A stretch of 64,000 bases of DNA, taken from IMG/VR virus record IMGVR_UViG_3300033273_000313, positions 1 through 64,000 of that record. The stretch is one strand, 5' to 3'. This document shows, piece after piece, positions 6,645 to 14,184 of the stretch (position 1 is the stretch's first letter; every line of letters begins with the position of its first letter). Made by a program: the position numbers and the translations under genes. The DNA comes from a virus. The notes beneath the pieces were generated by a model, which made no database searches, was not told the origin of the DNA, and saw only the letters and a program-made list of their open reading frames with translations.

Positions 6645-6863
6645 ATGACAACTGCGAGATTTTCGCAGGAGGTGGAGAAGGTAGCATTTGAAAACGAAAT
6701 GAATTACATTGATGCTATTGTATTTTACTGTGAAAAAAACGAGATTGAAATTGAATCCGTTCCTAAACTAATTAGCAAACCACTTAAGGAAAAACTTAAG
6801 TATGATGCCCAGAAGTTAAACTTCATGAAGAAAACGAGTCGAGCTAAGTTGTTACTACTATGA
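6645..6863 (+). CDS. 33: gp33-like late transcription accessory protein
   Basis: The 72-residue protein starts at 6645 behind a strong GGAGG site; the frame opens earlier at 6618 inside the nuclease gene. The conserved pattern NYIDAIVFYCEKNEIEIES and the C-terminal KKTSRAKLLLL match cyanophage gp33. T4 gp33 bridges RNA polymerase and the gp45 sliding clamp at late promoters. This fits the late promoter boxes seen before virion genes. Confidence 0.85.
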   Translation: MTTARFSQEVEKVAFENEMNYIDAIVFYCEKNEIEIESVPKLISKPLKEKLKYDAQKLNFMKKTSRAKLLLL

Positions 6864-7204
6864 GTAATTTCTTCCAGTCAGAAATGGTACGTGGAGATCT
6901 GCAGGAGATGGCAGAACTCCAACGCTTCTGCTTTCAATCTGCCCATGCTTTTCCTGTCCTCAGTGACAAGAAGAAGATGGAATACTTTAACGTGCTTGAA
7001 GAACTGATTGAAAAGCAGAAGATTTTTAATGCTAGGTTGAGTCTTAGTGATGATCCTGAAGCAAAAGAGATGGTACAGTCCATGAAGATGGCTGCTGTCA
7101 TGCTCGGTGGCGATGCCAATAAGTCCATCGGTGAGATCTTCGACGACCTCCTTGAGAAGGTTGCCATGATGAAGTCCGCTTTAAAAAGTGGCACAGGGGA
7201 TTGA
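6860..7204 (+). CDS. DUF1825 family protein
   Basis: This 114-residue, mostly helical protein begins MSNFFQSEMVRGDLQEMAEL and resembles the cyanobacterial DUF1825 family. It starts at an ATGA overlap with gp33 and precedes gp32, the usual cyanophage order. The function is unknown. Its stop codon lies inside the loop of the hairpin that also carries the gp32 promoter -35. Confidence 0.8.
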   Translation: MSNFFQSEMVRGDLQEMAELQRFCFQSAHAFPVLSDKKKMEYFNVLEELIEKQKIFNARLSLSDDPEAKEMVQSMKMAAVMLGGDANKSIGEIFDDLLEKVAMMKSALKSGTGD

Positions 7205-7230
7205 CTCCCGACCCTGTGCCAGTGTATTAT
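7190..7230 (+). promoter_or_regulatory. Hairpin with embedded promoter upstream of gp32
   Basis: A 9-bp stem, GGCACAGGG/CCCTGTGCC (7190-7198 and 7212-7220), encloses the hexamer TTGACT (7201-7206). TATTAT follows at 7225-7230 with an 18-base spacer. No T run is present, so the hairpin is not a canonical terminator. The leader from about 7237 to the gp32 ATG contains three spaced AATCCGA-like units just before the start. Confidence 0.6.
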
Positions 7231-7285
7231 GTATGAGTGGTAGGGATCACACAACCATAATCCGAAACAATCCGAGGAAATCCGA

Positions 7286-8161
7286 ATGTCATTTGCAGAT
7301 CTTAAGCGCAAGTCCCAGAACAACTTCCAATTCCTTCAGAAGGAACTGGAGAAGTCCAGCACCGAAAAGACTGGTGCCGACGAACGTCTCTGGAAGCCCG
7401 AACTTGACGCTAGCGGTAACGGTTATGCCGTCATCCGCTTCTTGCCCGCTCCTGAAGGGGAGACGGTGCCCTGGGCAAAGGTCTACTCCCATGCCTTCCA
7501 AGGTCCTGGTGGGTGGTTCATCGAGAACTGCCTGACCACGAAAGGTGACAAGTGTCCCGTCTGTGTCCACAACAATGGTCTGTGGAACAGTGGTCATGAG
7601 AGTGACAAGGACGTTGCTCGTAAGCAGAAACGTAAACTGTCTTACTACAGCAACATCTACGTGGTGAAAGATCCCAAGAACCCCGAGAACGAAGGCAAGG
7701 TCTTCCTGTATCGCTACGGTAAGAAGATCTTCGACAAGATCATGGCAGCAATGCAACCTGAGTTCCAAGACGAGACTCCCGTCAACCCCTTTGATCTCTG
7801 GGAAGGTGCCAACTTCAAGCTGAAGATCAAGACTGTTGCTGGTTACTGGAACTATGACTCCAGTGAGTTCGATCGTGTCGCTGCTCTGTCTGCCGACGAT
7901 GATGAACTCGAAACCATTTGGAAGCAAGCATACTCTCTCGAAGAGTACACTTCCGACAGTCAGTTCAAGTCCTACGATGACCTGGAAACCCGTCTCAATG
8001 CTGTGCTGAACGTTGCTCCCCGAGTGGCAGCAGATCAGCAGGAGGAAGATTTCGATCCTATTCCTACCGAGACCTCTTCTTTCCGTGAGAAGATGACTGC
8101 TAACACGTCAGACGATGACGATGCTCTGTCCTACTTCGCTGCTCTCGCTAACGACGACTGA
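7286..8161 (+). CDS. 32: Single-stranded DNA-binding protein gp32
   Basis: The 291-residue protein has the T4 gp32 zinc site: His69, Cys82, Cys90 and Cys93 (SHAF, NCLTT, KCPVC). The OB-fold core follows, with KRKLSYYSNIYVVKDPKN. The C-terminus is acidic (SDDDDALSYFAALANDD), used in T4 for protein-protein contacts. gp32 coats replication-fork ssDNA. GC-richer codons than in neighbours suit high expression. The N-terminal LKRKSQNN matches the cooperativity (LAST-like) region. Confidence 0.95.
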   Translation: MSFADLKRKSQNNFQFLQKELEKSSTEKTGADERLWKPELDASGNGYAVIRFLPAPEGETVPWAKVYSHAFQGPGGWFIENCLTTKGDKCPVCVHNNGLWNSGHESDKDVARKQKRKLSYYSNIYVVKDPKNPENEGKVFLYRYGKKIFDKIMAAMQPEFQDETPVNPFDLWEGANFKLKIKTVAGYWNYDSSEFDRVAALSADDDELETIWKQAYSLEEYTSDSQFKSYDDLETRLNAVLNVAPRVAADQQEEDFDPIPTETSSFREKMTANTSDDDDALSYFAALANDD

Positions 8162-8235
8162 TGAGATGGAACTATGAGAGGGTCTGCTTGACCCTCCTAG
8201 TCATCGCCACATACTACAGTTTGCTTTTTAAATAA
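8161..8235 (+). CDS. Putative 24-residue membrane peptide
   Basis: The ORF starts at a TGATG overlap with the gp32 stop and encodes a short chain beginning MRWNYERVCLTLLVIATYYS. The middle is hydrophobic with basic residues in front. Its stop overlaps the next start as TAATG. A hairpin GAGGGTC/GACCCTC (8178-8184 and 8190-8196) lies within it. Coupling to gp32 is the main support. Confidence 0.45.
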   Translation: MRWNYERVCLTLLVIATYYSLLFK

Positions 8236-8351
8236 TGGATGTAGTTCACGCTTGGAATTCTATGTCCTACGGGGAGGGGTTCCTCTTCTCCCTGTGGGTC
8301 ATCGGAATGTATTACATTAAACTCCGTATGGATCGGTACTTCACCCGATGA
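8235..8351 (+). CDS. Putative 38-residue membrane peptide
   Basis: The ORF overlaps the preceding stop (TAATG) and the following start (ATGA). It begins MDVVHAWNSMSYGEGFLFSL, has a hydrophobic stretch FLFSLWVIGMYYI, and ends in basic residues (KLRMDRYFTR), so one membrane helix is likely. It is the middle member of a coupled run of three small membrane proteins after gp32. The function is unknown. Confidence 0.55.
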   Translation: MDVVHAWNSMSYGEGFLFSLWVIGMYYIKLRMDRYFTR

Positions 8352-8545
8352 AAACATTTGCTTCGGTTCTCTTTCATCCACTCACGTTGATGAACTTTAT
8401 GATCTGTGGGTCTCTTGGTATGATTCAACTGGTCCACACCAAGGCACACTACACACTGGAGCAAGACGTTCATAGTCACGTCAGTCAAGCACTAAAAAAG
8501 AACCCAGAGCTAGCACGTTCTACCTGTTGGGAACTAGAAGATTAG
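8348..8545 (+). CDS. Small membrane-anchored protein, 65 residues
   Basis: The N-terminal half is hydrophobic (FHPLTLMNFMICGSLGMIQL) and the C-terminal half is soluble, ending ARSTCWELED. The start is coupled to the previous mini-gene by ATGA. The 3' end meets the convergent gp53 gene with a 4-base overlap, so it is the last gene of this rightward block. No family is recognised. Confidence 0.65.
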   Translation: MKTFASVLFHPLTLMNFMICGSLGMIQLVHTKAHYTLEQDVHSHVSQALKKNPELARSTCWELED

Positions 8546-10257
8546 ACTCCAGTCTGCTTCAGTCTGTTGCTAACATAGTCAGATGACTTCTTGTAGAGCG
8601 ATGCTTTCCTGAAGTCATCTACTAGTCTTCTTAAATATTCAGGTTTGAGAATATAGATCTCACGCTTCTTCTCATTTTCATAGGATTCATACTCAAAAAT
8701 AGTAACAGGTCTCGCTAGGTCAGAACCAGTAGCAGTTTCAATCATACCGTTGTTATTATATCTGAAACCATTCTTGGTAACTCTATACCATGTGCCATCT
8801 TGACGTGTCCATCTGACACCTTCGACAACAAAGTTATCAGGATCAATCTCAACGTAATCAATACTAGTTCCTACTGTATAGGTTTGGGAGAATTGATATT
8901 GAAGTTCTTGAACAGCGTACTGGTCAAAAATTTCTCCACTATTTTCTGGTTGAAATAGTCTGAACCTAGTTGTTTCTGTCTTTGCTTCTTCTGGAACTGG
9001 AATGATGAACTCATAAGGAACATCAGAATACTGACCAAACTGTACACCAGATGGTGTCTCTCTCGTACTAACTGAGAAGAGGAAGAGGTCTGGTAGATAT
9101 TCTTTTTGATTCTCACTTTGTTCGGGACCATTGTAATAGAATCCATTACCAATGTCTTCGTTCCTGATCCACAAATCAACTGTGGTGCTAGGTATGTCTC
9201 TACCACGGTCAACGATATCTATGTTAGTTATCGTTCCATCAGCAGCTACAGTAACATCAACTCTTGCTGTAGTTTCGATCTCTGCTTCACCATTACCAAC
9301 ATAGAGAGAGACGTTTTCATACAAACCCTCTGGTCTACCAGGACCACCGAAACCTAGTTCAGCCTGTGGTGTACCATCAAACTCAAAATACTGAACCATA
9401 CCTAGAGGAATGATGATATCAATGTCTTCCCAAGGATCAGTTTCATTGATTCTGTATTGTAGTTTCAAGATTTCATTTGCTAGTTCTGCTTCTTCGCCAC
9501 CGTTGATATCATTACCAAACTTTCCTTTGAATACAAAGTTGTCTAGGTGTGTAGCATCTAGTTGATAGAACTCAGCAAATCTTTCTCCAACACCCCTGAA
9601 TCTTAGGTAACCGTTGGATCTAACACCATTTCTTATTGGAGCATACAAAATAAATCCACCGTCTTCACCTTGACCATCACCATATGTCTGGAAGGTAGCA
9701 TTCTGTGAGTCAACAACGAATGAGTTATCAAATCCAGTGGAAGAGAAGACGTAGTTGTTTTCGTAGGTTACAAATTTTTGTTCAGAACTTAGGTCAGGGA
9801 ATGTGTCAGCAACTTTAGTCTCTGTACCATTGAAGAACTCTTCGTCAACCCATGTGCCAGGTGGCATCAGCACCTTACCAAATGCTGCTACCTGTTCTTC
9901 TTCACTTTTGATTTCATAGTGGTGGATGCCATAGTAGGGGTCATCATACTGACCTTCGACATGCTTTCTTAGTTCTGCCTCAGACATGGGTAGATCAAAG
10001 GTAGTATTGACCATGTTGTTAGTCAATACAATGACCCAATCATATGTCGCCCTGCCATAGACTGCCTCAGATATCTGGTCAAGTCTTTGACCATCTTGGA
10101 GAGCATACTTATTGAAGTATACTGCTTGACTAAAAGCAGTTTCACTTATGTTGTAGCGTCTGAAAAAATTCTTTGCTACAACATAGTCCGACTCAGAAAA
10201 AGGATAACTGATCGGCTTGACATCATACTTGATGGATGGTAAGAAATTAAAATACAT
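8542..10257 (-). CDS. 53: Baseplate wedge protein gp53
   Basis: The protein has 571 residues, against about 196 in T4. The N-terminus (MYFNFLPSIKYDVKPISYPF) and a LysM-like segment YALQDGQRLDQISEAVYGRA (about residues 50-70) match gp53. The rest is a long insertion rich in beta structure, as in cyanophage gp53. The protein is part of the baseplate wedge. It is the last gene of a leftward virion operon with gp48 and gp4. Confidence 0.85.
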   Translation of the reverse strand: MYFNFLPSIKYDVKPISYPFSESDYVVAKNFFRRYNISETAFSQAVYFNKYALQDGQRLDQISEAVYGRATYDWVIVLTNNMVNTTFDLPMSEAELRKHVEGQYDDPYYGIHHYEIKSEEEQVAAFGKVLMPPGTWVDEEFFNGTETKVADTFPDLSSEQKFVTYENNYVFSSTGFDNSFVVDSQNATFQTYGDGQGEDGGFILYAPIRNGVRSNGYLRFRGVGERFAEFYQLDATHLDNFVFKGKFGNDINGGEEAELANEILKLQYRINETDPWEDIDIIIPLGMVQYFEFDGTPQAELGFGGPGRPEGLYENVSLYVGNGEAEIETTARVDVTVAADGTITNIDIVDRGRDIPSTTVDLWIRNEDIGNGFYYNGPEQSENQKEYLPDLFLFSVSTRETPSGVQFGQYSDVPYEFIIPVPEEAKTETTRFRLFQPENSGEIFDQYAVQELQYQFSQTYTVGTSIDYVEIDPDNFVVEGVRWTRQDGTWYRVTKNGFRYNNNGMIETATGSDLARPVTIFEYESYENEKKREIYILKPEYLRRLVDDFRKASLYKKSSDYVSNRLKQTGV

Positions 10258-11267
10258 CAGTAAGATGCTCCCTCGATATTGATTTCATTAGAGTAGACAA
10301 GTTTTGTCTCGGAGAACTGTAGTGATAGTTCTACAGCAACTGGTCTGCCATCAGTAAATGTATTGTATGATCCATCTGGAGTGTAGTTGATGTCAACTCC
10401 AGTGATAGCACAGACTTTATACTGTGGTAGGTGATCATGTATATTAGGTCCTTTCATAAACTGAACGTTTACCAACCCTGGAACACCAATGTAGTTTGTG
10501 TTTGATGTTTTATCAGCACCAATAGTCTTCTCTTTGAGTGCCTTACCGAGAGCACCTAGATCAGCAATTCCTCCTGGATCAGGACCAAAAGATGGTAGTG
10601 CCACTTTCTTGAAGGTGCCAATGATCTTACCGATTTCTATTGCTTCAGTTTCATTACGAGCAGACATCTTAAACTTCAAACCAAATGATCTCAACTTAAA
10701 TCCCTGGAACATAAGTTCTGTGTTAGGATTCAAGACAACACCAAGAGAACCCTGGAGTACATCATTAGTAGTTACATTGTCATTACCCAGAGCATTGATG
10801 CCAGTAGCAATACCCTGAGCAACAGCTGTAGGAGCAGCACTAGCAGCAGTAGATAGACTGTTCACGAAAGAAGTGATGACTGCTCCAGCATCACCTGCTG
10901 CAGCATTGCCACCAGTTCTCAAAGCATTCATGCCAATGTTACTGAAACCTTTACCAGTCCAGTCTGTTTGATATCCTGTTGAGATATCTTCAGGCATGTA
11001 CATAACAATACGAGACGGATTTAGACCAGGATATCTAGTGTATTGTTTTCCGTTAGTCTGATTATATGTTTGGAGTTGGGGAGTGACACCATCGATATTA
11101 GTGGTGCCACCCCCACCATCACCAGAGAAAGGACCCTTGTACTTGTAGAAATCAAACATCACATAGTCAGTGTAGTTATCAAACAAATTACTAGGGTACG
11201 CTAGGCGTGCGCTGGTACTTGATGAAGCTTGACTACCTGTATTAATAAAATTAAGTGACTCTGCCAT
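10257..11267 (-). CDS. 48: Baseplate tail-tube cap protein gp48
   Basis: This 336-residue protein carries the segment GLNPSRIVMYMPEDISTGYQ and a central Ala/Gly-rich helical part, followed by a beta-rich tube-like C-terminus with YKVCAITGVDINYTPDG. The pattern fits T4 gp48, which caps the hub and starts tail-tube polymerisation. The gene overlaps both neighbours by one base. Confidence 0.85.
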   Translation of the reverse strand: MAESLNFINTGSQASSSTSARLAYPSNLFDNYTDYVMFDFYKYKGPFSGDGGGGTTNIDGVTPQLQTYNQTNGKQYTRYPGLNPSRIVMYMPEDISTGYQTDWTGKGFSNIGMNALRTGGNAAAGDAGAVITSFVNSLSTAASAAPTAVAQGIATGINALGNDNVTTNDVLQGSLGVVLNPNTELMFQGFKLRSFGLKFKMSARNETEAIEIGKIIGTFKKVALPSFGPDPGGIADLGALGKALKEKTIGADKTSNTNYIGVPGLVNVQFMKGPNIHDHLPQYKVCAITGVDINYTPDGSYNTFTDGRPVAVELSLQFSETKLVYSNEINIEGASY

Positions 11268-11956
11268 TACCTTACCATATCCTTACTTGATTTCTTAGCA
11301 TACCCCTCGATGACTCGTTGTGCTTTTATGTTATCGTAGAAAGAATCATTGGTCTCTTTCCATACATCCTCTTTAGGATAAGGGAAGACATGACCATTGA
11401 CATCCTTAACAAAGTCCTCGGTTGGAAGCAGAATAGCTGTGTCCCATTCTGCTGAAGCGAGATCAAGATAGAATCCGTCTACATGAGAGTGCAAGTATTT
11501 ATGGAAGCACTTCTTGGGAAACTCGATACGATTATACTTTAGTAGTTTGTTGACTGCCATGATCCTACGCTTGATAGGTAGGTAGTGTAGGTTGGCACCA
11601 AAAAATTCATTTTTATTTGACTTGATCACATAGACAAGAGGGAATCTATCGTAGTAAGGTAACCATCTCATCTTAGCTTTGTACTCAAACATGTACAGGT
11701 GACCAGCAACTACATAACGACGGACCATGTTCTGGTCCTGTTCATTCTTAGCACCTGTACTATCTCTACGTTCTGCTGAGATGTAGCGTGTGTTGTCTGT
11801 ACCATATACTTTGGACTCAGACTTTACAGCAGCACGATACCAGGAGAGAGGTTTCTTTTCTCCTTCTGTTTTCTTAGTTATCTTTTCAAACAAAGTTTCG
11901 TAACCAGTGTCATCTGTCTGCTGATTACGTTGGATGGACTTGAATCCAGTTGCCAT
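11267..11956 (-). CDS. Conserved virion protein, not assigned (gp2 candidate by position)
   Basis: This 229-residue protein contains the motif GHLYMFEYKAKMRWLPYYDR followed by FPLVYVI, and later LHYLPIKRRIMAVNKLLKYN. The motif recurs in cyanophage genes next to gp4. By position it could be the DNA end-protector gp2, or another head or baseplate protein; I cannot decide from sequence. It starts two bases after the gp4 stop. Confidence 0.6.
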   Translation of the reverse strand: MATGFKSIQRNQQTDDTGYETLFEKITKKTEGEKKPLSWYRAAVKSESKVYGTDNTRYISAERRDSTGAKNEQDQNMVRRYVVAGHLYMFEYKAKMRWLPYYDRFPLVYVIKSNKNEFFGANLHYLPIKRRIMAVNKLLKYNRIEFPKKCFHKYLHSHVDGFYLDLASAEWDTAILLPTEDFVKDVNGHVFPYPKEDVWKETNDSFYDNIKAQRVIEGYAKKSSKDMVR

Positions 11957-11957
11957 T

Positions 11958-12395
11958 TTAGACTCCTAGGTGATCTTCGGTGAGGATTAAAAATTTCATC
12001 TGCCTGTCCTCACAGAAGTCCTCTGCCGCCTCCCACTTAGCGCGGTTCTTGGCGTAGGTTAGGACTTCCCTCTTCCAAGAGGCAGTCTTCTTTTTAGGTT
12101 TATCATTCGGTGGTTTGGTTTGCTTCTTGGGTTTAACCTCAATGAGATACTTACTATACATTCCACTCTTCGATACTACTTTCATATAGAAGTCAGGATA
12201 GTATCTGTGTATCCTTCCATCAGTAGGACAGCGGTAAGGAATGATTACTTCCTCGCTACCCCACTCCACAATACTCTCATTATGATCACAGAAATACATA
12301 AACTTTCTCTCCCACAGCGAGCGATAGATTATCCTGGTTGGATTACCCTTATACTTTTGTGGGTTGGTTGGTTTATAAACACCTGAATATGCCAT
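11958..12395 (-). CDS. 4: Head completion protein gp4 (TnsA-like nuclease fold)
   Basis: The 145-residue protein shows IIYRSLWERKFMYFCD, then YYPDFYMKV and LIEVKPK, giving the Glu, Asp and ExK pattern of the TnsA-like nuclease fold. In T4 (gene 50/4) it finishes heads before tail joining. It is the first gene of the leftward operon, and its start lies close to a minus-strand late promoter box at 12422-12429. Confidence 0.88.
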   Translation of the reverse strand: MAYSGVYKPTNPQKYKGNPTRIIYRSLWERKFMYFCDHNESIVEWGSEEVIIPYRCPTDGRIHRYYPDFYMKVVSKSGMYSKYLIEVKPKKQTKPPNDKPKKKTASWKREVLTYAKNRAKWEAAEDFCEDRQMKFLILTEDHLGV

Positions 12396-12403
12396 GATAA
12401 ATA
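12396..12403 (+). promoter_or_regulatory. Late promoter box, rightward
   Basis: GATAAATA matches the NATAAATA late consensus of T4-like cyanophages. It points toward gp54, with an expected transcript start near 12409. It overlaps an inverted repeat, ATAGTTGG/CCAACTAT (12403-12410 and 12412-12419). Confidence 0.6.
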
Positions 12404-12421
12404 TAGTTGGACCAACTATCC

Positions 12422-12429
12422 ATATTTAG
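12422..12429 (-). promoter_or_regulatory. Late promoter box, leftward
   Basis: Read on the minus strand the box is CTAAATAT, pointing toward gp4 (start 12395). With the rightward box it forms a divergent late promoter pair only about 20 bases apart, centred on a palindrome. Confidence 0.55.
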
Positions 12430-12430
12430 C

Positions 12431-13201
12431 GTGTCACAACCAAAGGGACTAGCAAAGTTTGTAGATGTCATCGCCCAACAGGGTGGCATGTCATACAGTA
12501 ATAACTTTGATGTAGTGTTTAACTTCGGCAACACTGCCCACGAATTAATTCGAGAGAGATTTAAGAAGATTGGTCTAGAGTTTGGACTGGGTACTAGTTC
12601 TGCTGACACGGATGAGAACTTAGATGGTAGTCAAGCTGCCGACGTGCTGAAGATGTTCTGTGAAGAAGCACAACTTCCCAACGTACAGTCATCAACAGGT
12701 AACCTGACTGGTGTTAGACTAGGTGAAGGTCAGATAAACTATGCTACAGGTAAGTTGTACACTGACTTCCAACTAGGATGGATGTGTGATGCTAACATGA
12801 CACCACTCAAGTTCCTCAACTCTTGGCAGAGTTTTATCTTCAATGAATATGATTCAAAAAACAATGATATTCTAGATGAGACAGGAAAGTATATCAGATC
12901 AGGTGCTTCGTTGTCTGAACTAAAGTCTGAAACAGGAACACTAGGATCTAGAGACAAGTCTATTCGTCTTCACTACCCTGATCAGTATCAGTGTAACATC
13001 ACAATCACTAAAACAGAGAAAGGTAAGAGGGCTGCTAACAGTAGAGCATCGATGATGTACACACTGATTGATTGCTTCCCCTATGCTATTGATGCTGTCC
13101 CTCTATCCTATGGAGCATCACAGGTGACCAAGGTCACCGCTAACTTCTACTACAGTAAGTATAGTATACTGTATAATAATATTACCGATTTCGAAGGTTG
13201 A
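12431..13201 (+). CDS. 54: Baseplate tube initiator gp54
   Basis: From GTG 12431 the protein has 256 residues. The frame extends to TTG 12407, but the late promoter at 12396-12403 would start RNA after that codon. It begins with SQPKGLAKFVDVIAQQGGMS and continues with FNFGNTAHELIRERFKKIGL. The C-terminus FYYSKYSILYNNI matches tube-like T4 gp54, which sits on gp48 and starts the tail tube and sheath. Confidence 0.75.
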   Translation: MSQPKGLAKFVDVIAQQGGMSYSNNFDVVFNFGNTAHELIRERFKKIGLEFGLGTSSADTDENLDGSQAADVLKMFCEEAQLPNVQSSTGNLTGVRLGEGQINYATGKLYTDFQLGWMCDANMTPLKFLNSWQSFIFNEYDSKNNDILDETGKYIRSGASLSELKSETGTLGSRDKSIRLHYPDQYQCNITITKTEKGKRAANSRASMMYTLIDCFPYAIDAVPLSYGASQVTKVTANFYYSKYSILYNNITDFEG

Positions 13202-13215
13202 TTACCTGAATTCCC

Positions 13216-13238
13216 AAAAAAATTTCCCGCCATTTTTT
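13216..13238. repeat. 23-bp direct repeat, copy 1
   Basis: An A run, the core TTTCCCGCCA and a T run occur here and, identical over 23 bases, at 25961-25983. Both are followed by a similar GAAAAA stretch. The two copies flank the gp26-to-needle tail block. Confidence 0.8.
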
Positions 13239-13257
13239 ACCTGAAAAAGTCGATCTA

Positions 13258-13265
13258 AATAAATA
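13258..13265 (+). promoter_or_regulatory. Late promoter box before gp26
   Basis: AATAAATA (within CTAAATAAATATAC) lies 20 bases before the gp26 start, the spacing expected for a T4-type late promoter. Confidence 0.65.
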
Positions 13266-13285
13266 TACGATTTGAATTTATATTA

Positions 13286-14005
13286 ATGCCATTACCTACT
13301 CTATCGGTGCCAACCTATGAGTTGTCGCTACCCTCTACTGGAAAGAAAGTAAAGTACAGACCATTCCTAGTGAAAGAAGAGAAGGTATTGCTTCTCGCTA
13401 TGGAATCAGAAGACGAGAAGGAAGTAGAAAGAGCAGTCAAACAAACTCTCTCTGCTTGTATTCAAACACGTGGTGTCAAGGTAGACAACCTAGCATCATT
13501 TGATCTAGAGTATCTGTTCCTCAAGATTAGATCTGTCTCTGCTGGTGAAGACATTAAGATGAGAGTCACCTGTCAAGATGATGGGGAGACTCAAGTCACT
13601 GTTGCTATTGACATCGAACAGATTGAAGTCAGCAAACCTGAGGGTCACACCAGAAAGATCATGCTCAATGATGACACTGGTCTGATGATGAAGTACCCTG
13701 GATTCAGACAGTTTGTAGACCTCACTCTCCTCAATAAAGATTTGGATAGTACAGAAAGTATCTTGGGTCTAGTCGCTGATTGTATTGATCAAGTGTTTCA
13801 AGGTGAAGAGGTGTGGGACGCTAGTGATATGAAAAAGTCTGAGGTTGTTACCTTCCTAGAAGGTATGACACAACAACAGTTTGAATTGGTACAGAAGTTC
13901 TTTGAGACCATGCCAACACTGAAGCATGAGTTTAAAGTAACCAACCCCAACACAGGTGTTGAATCGACCTACACGTTGGAGGGCTTACAGTCTTTTTTCG
14001 GGTGA
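13286..14005 (+). CDS. 26: Baseplate hub subunit gp26
   Basis: The protein has 239 residues, close to T4 gp26 (208). It begins MPLPTLSVPTYELSLPSTGK and continues with VKYRPFLVKEEKVLLLAMES, the recognisable gp26 N-terminus. The C-terminus HEFKVTNPNTGVESTYTLEG fits as well. T4 gp26 is needed to build the baseplate hub. It overlaps or abuts the next small gene, forming the start of the central tail block. Confidence 0.88.
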   Translation: MPLPTLSVPTYELSLPSTGKKVKYRPFLVKEEKVLLLAMESEDEKEVERAVKQTLSACIQTRGVKVDNLASFDLEYLFLKIRSVSAGEDIKMRVTCQDDGETQVTVAIDIEQIEVSKPEGHTRKIMLNDDTGLMMKYPGFRQFVDLTLLNKDLDSTESILGLVADCIDQVFQGEEVWDASDMKKSEVVTFLEGMTQQQFELVQKFFETMPTLKHEFKVTNPNTGVESTYTLEGLQSFFG

Positions 14006-14007
14006 GC

Positions 14008-14184
14008 ATGTTTTATAATACTCTAGAGAACTATTATAAAACAAACTTCTCCCTCATGCAGCACCATAAATATTCATTGACAGAGATTGAAAACATGATG
14101 CCATGGGAGAGGACAGTGTACATTTCCCTGCTGAATCAATACATTAAAGAACAAGAGGAAGCTAGGAAAGCAGCACAGAGATGA
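14008..14184 (+). CDS. Small baseplate hub assembly protein (gp51-like, MPWER motif)
   Basis: This 58-residue protein contains MMPWERTVYISLLNQYIKEQ, a motif common to small tail-assembly chaperones encoded just after gp26-type proteins. In cyanophages it is often labelled gp51, although T4 gp51 is much longer. A GTG at 14002 is an alternative start overlapping the gp26 stop. It overlaps the next gene by four bases. Confidence 0.65.
   Translation: MFYNTLENYYKTNFSLMQHHKYSLTEIENMMPWERTVYISLLNQYIKEQEEARKAAQR

Noticed and set aside
7289-7927. 212-residue open frame antisense to gp32
   Set aside because: gp32 has all expected zinc and core residues; the antisense frame mirrors its GC-rich codon use.
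13216-13238. Repeat as a phage attachment or integration site
   Set aside because: No integrase or tRNA target is nearby and T4-like cyanophages are lytic. The repeat is kept only as a possible recombination or regulatory element.
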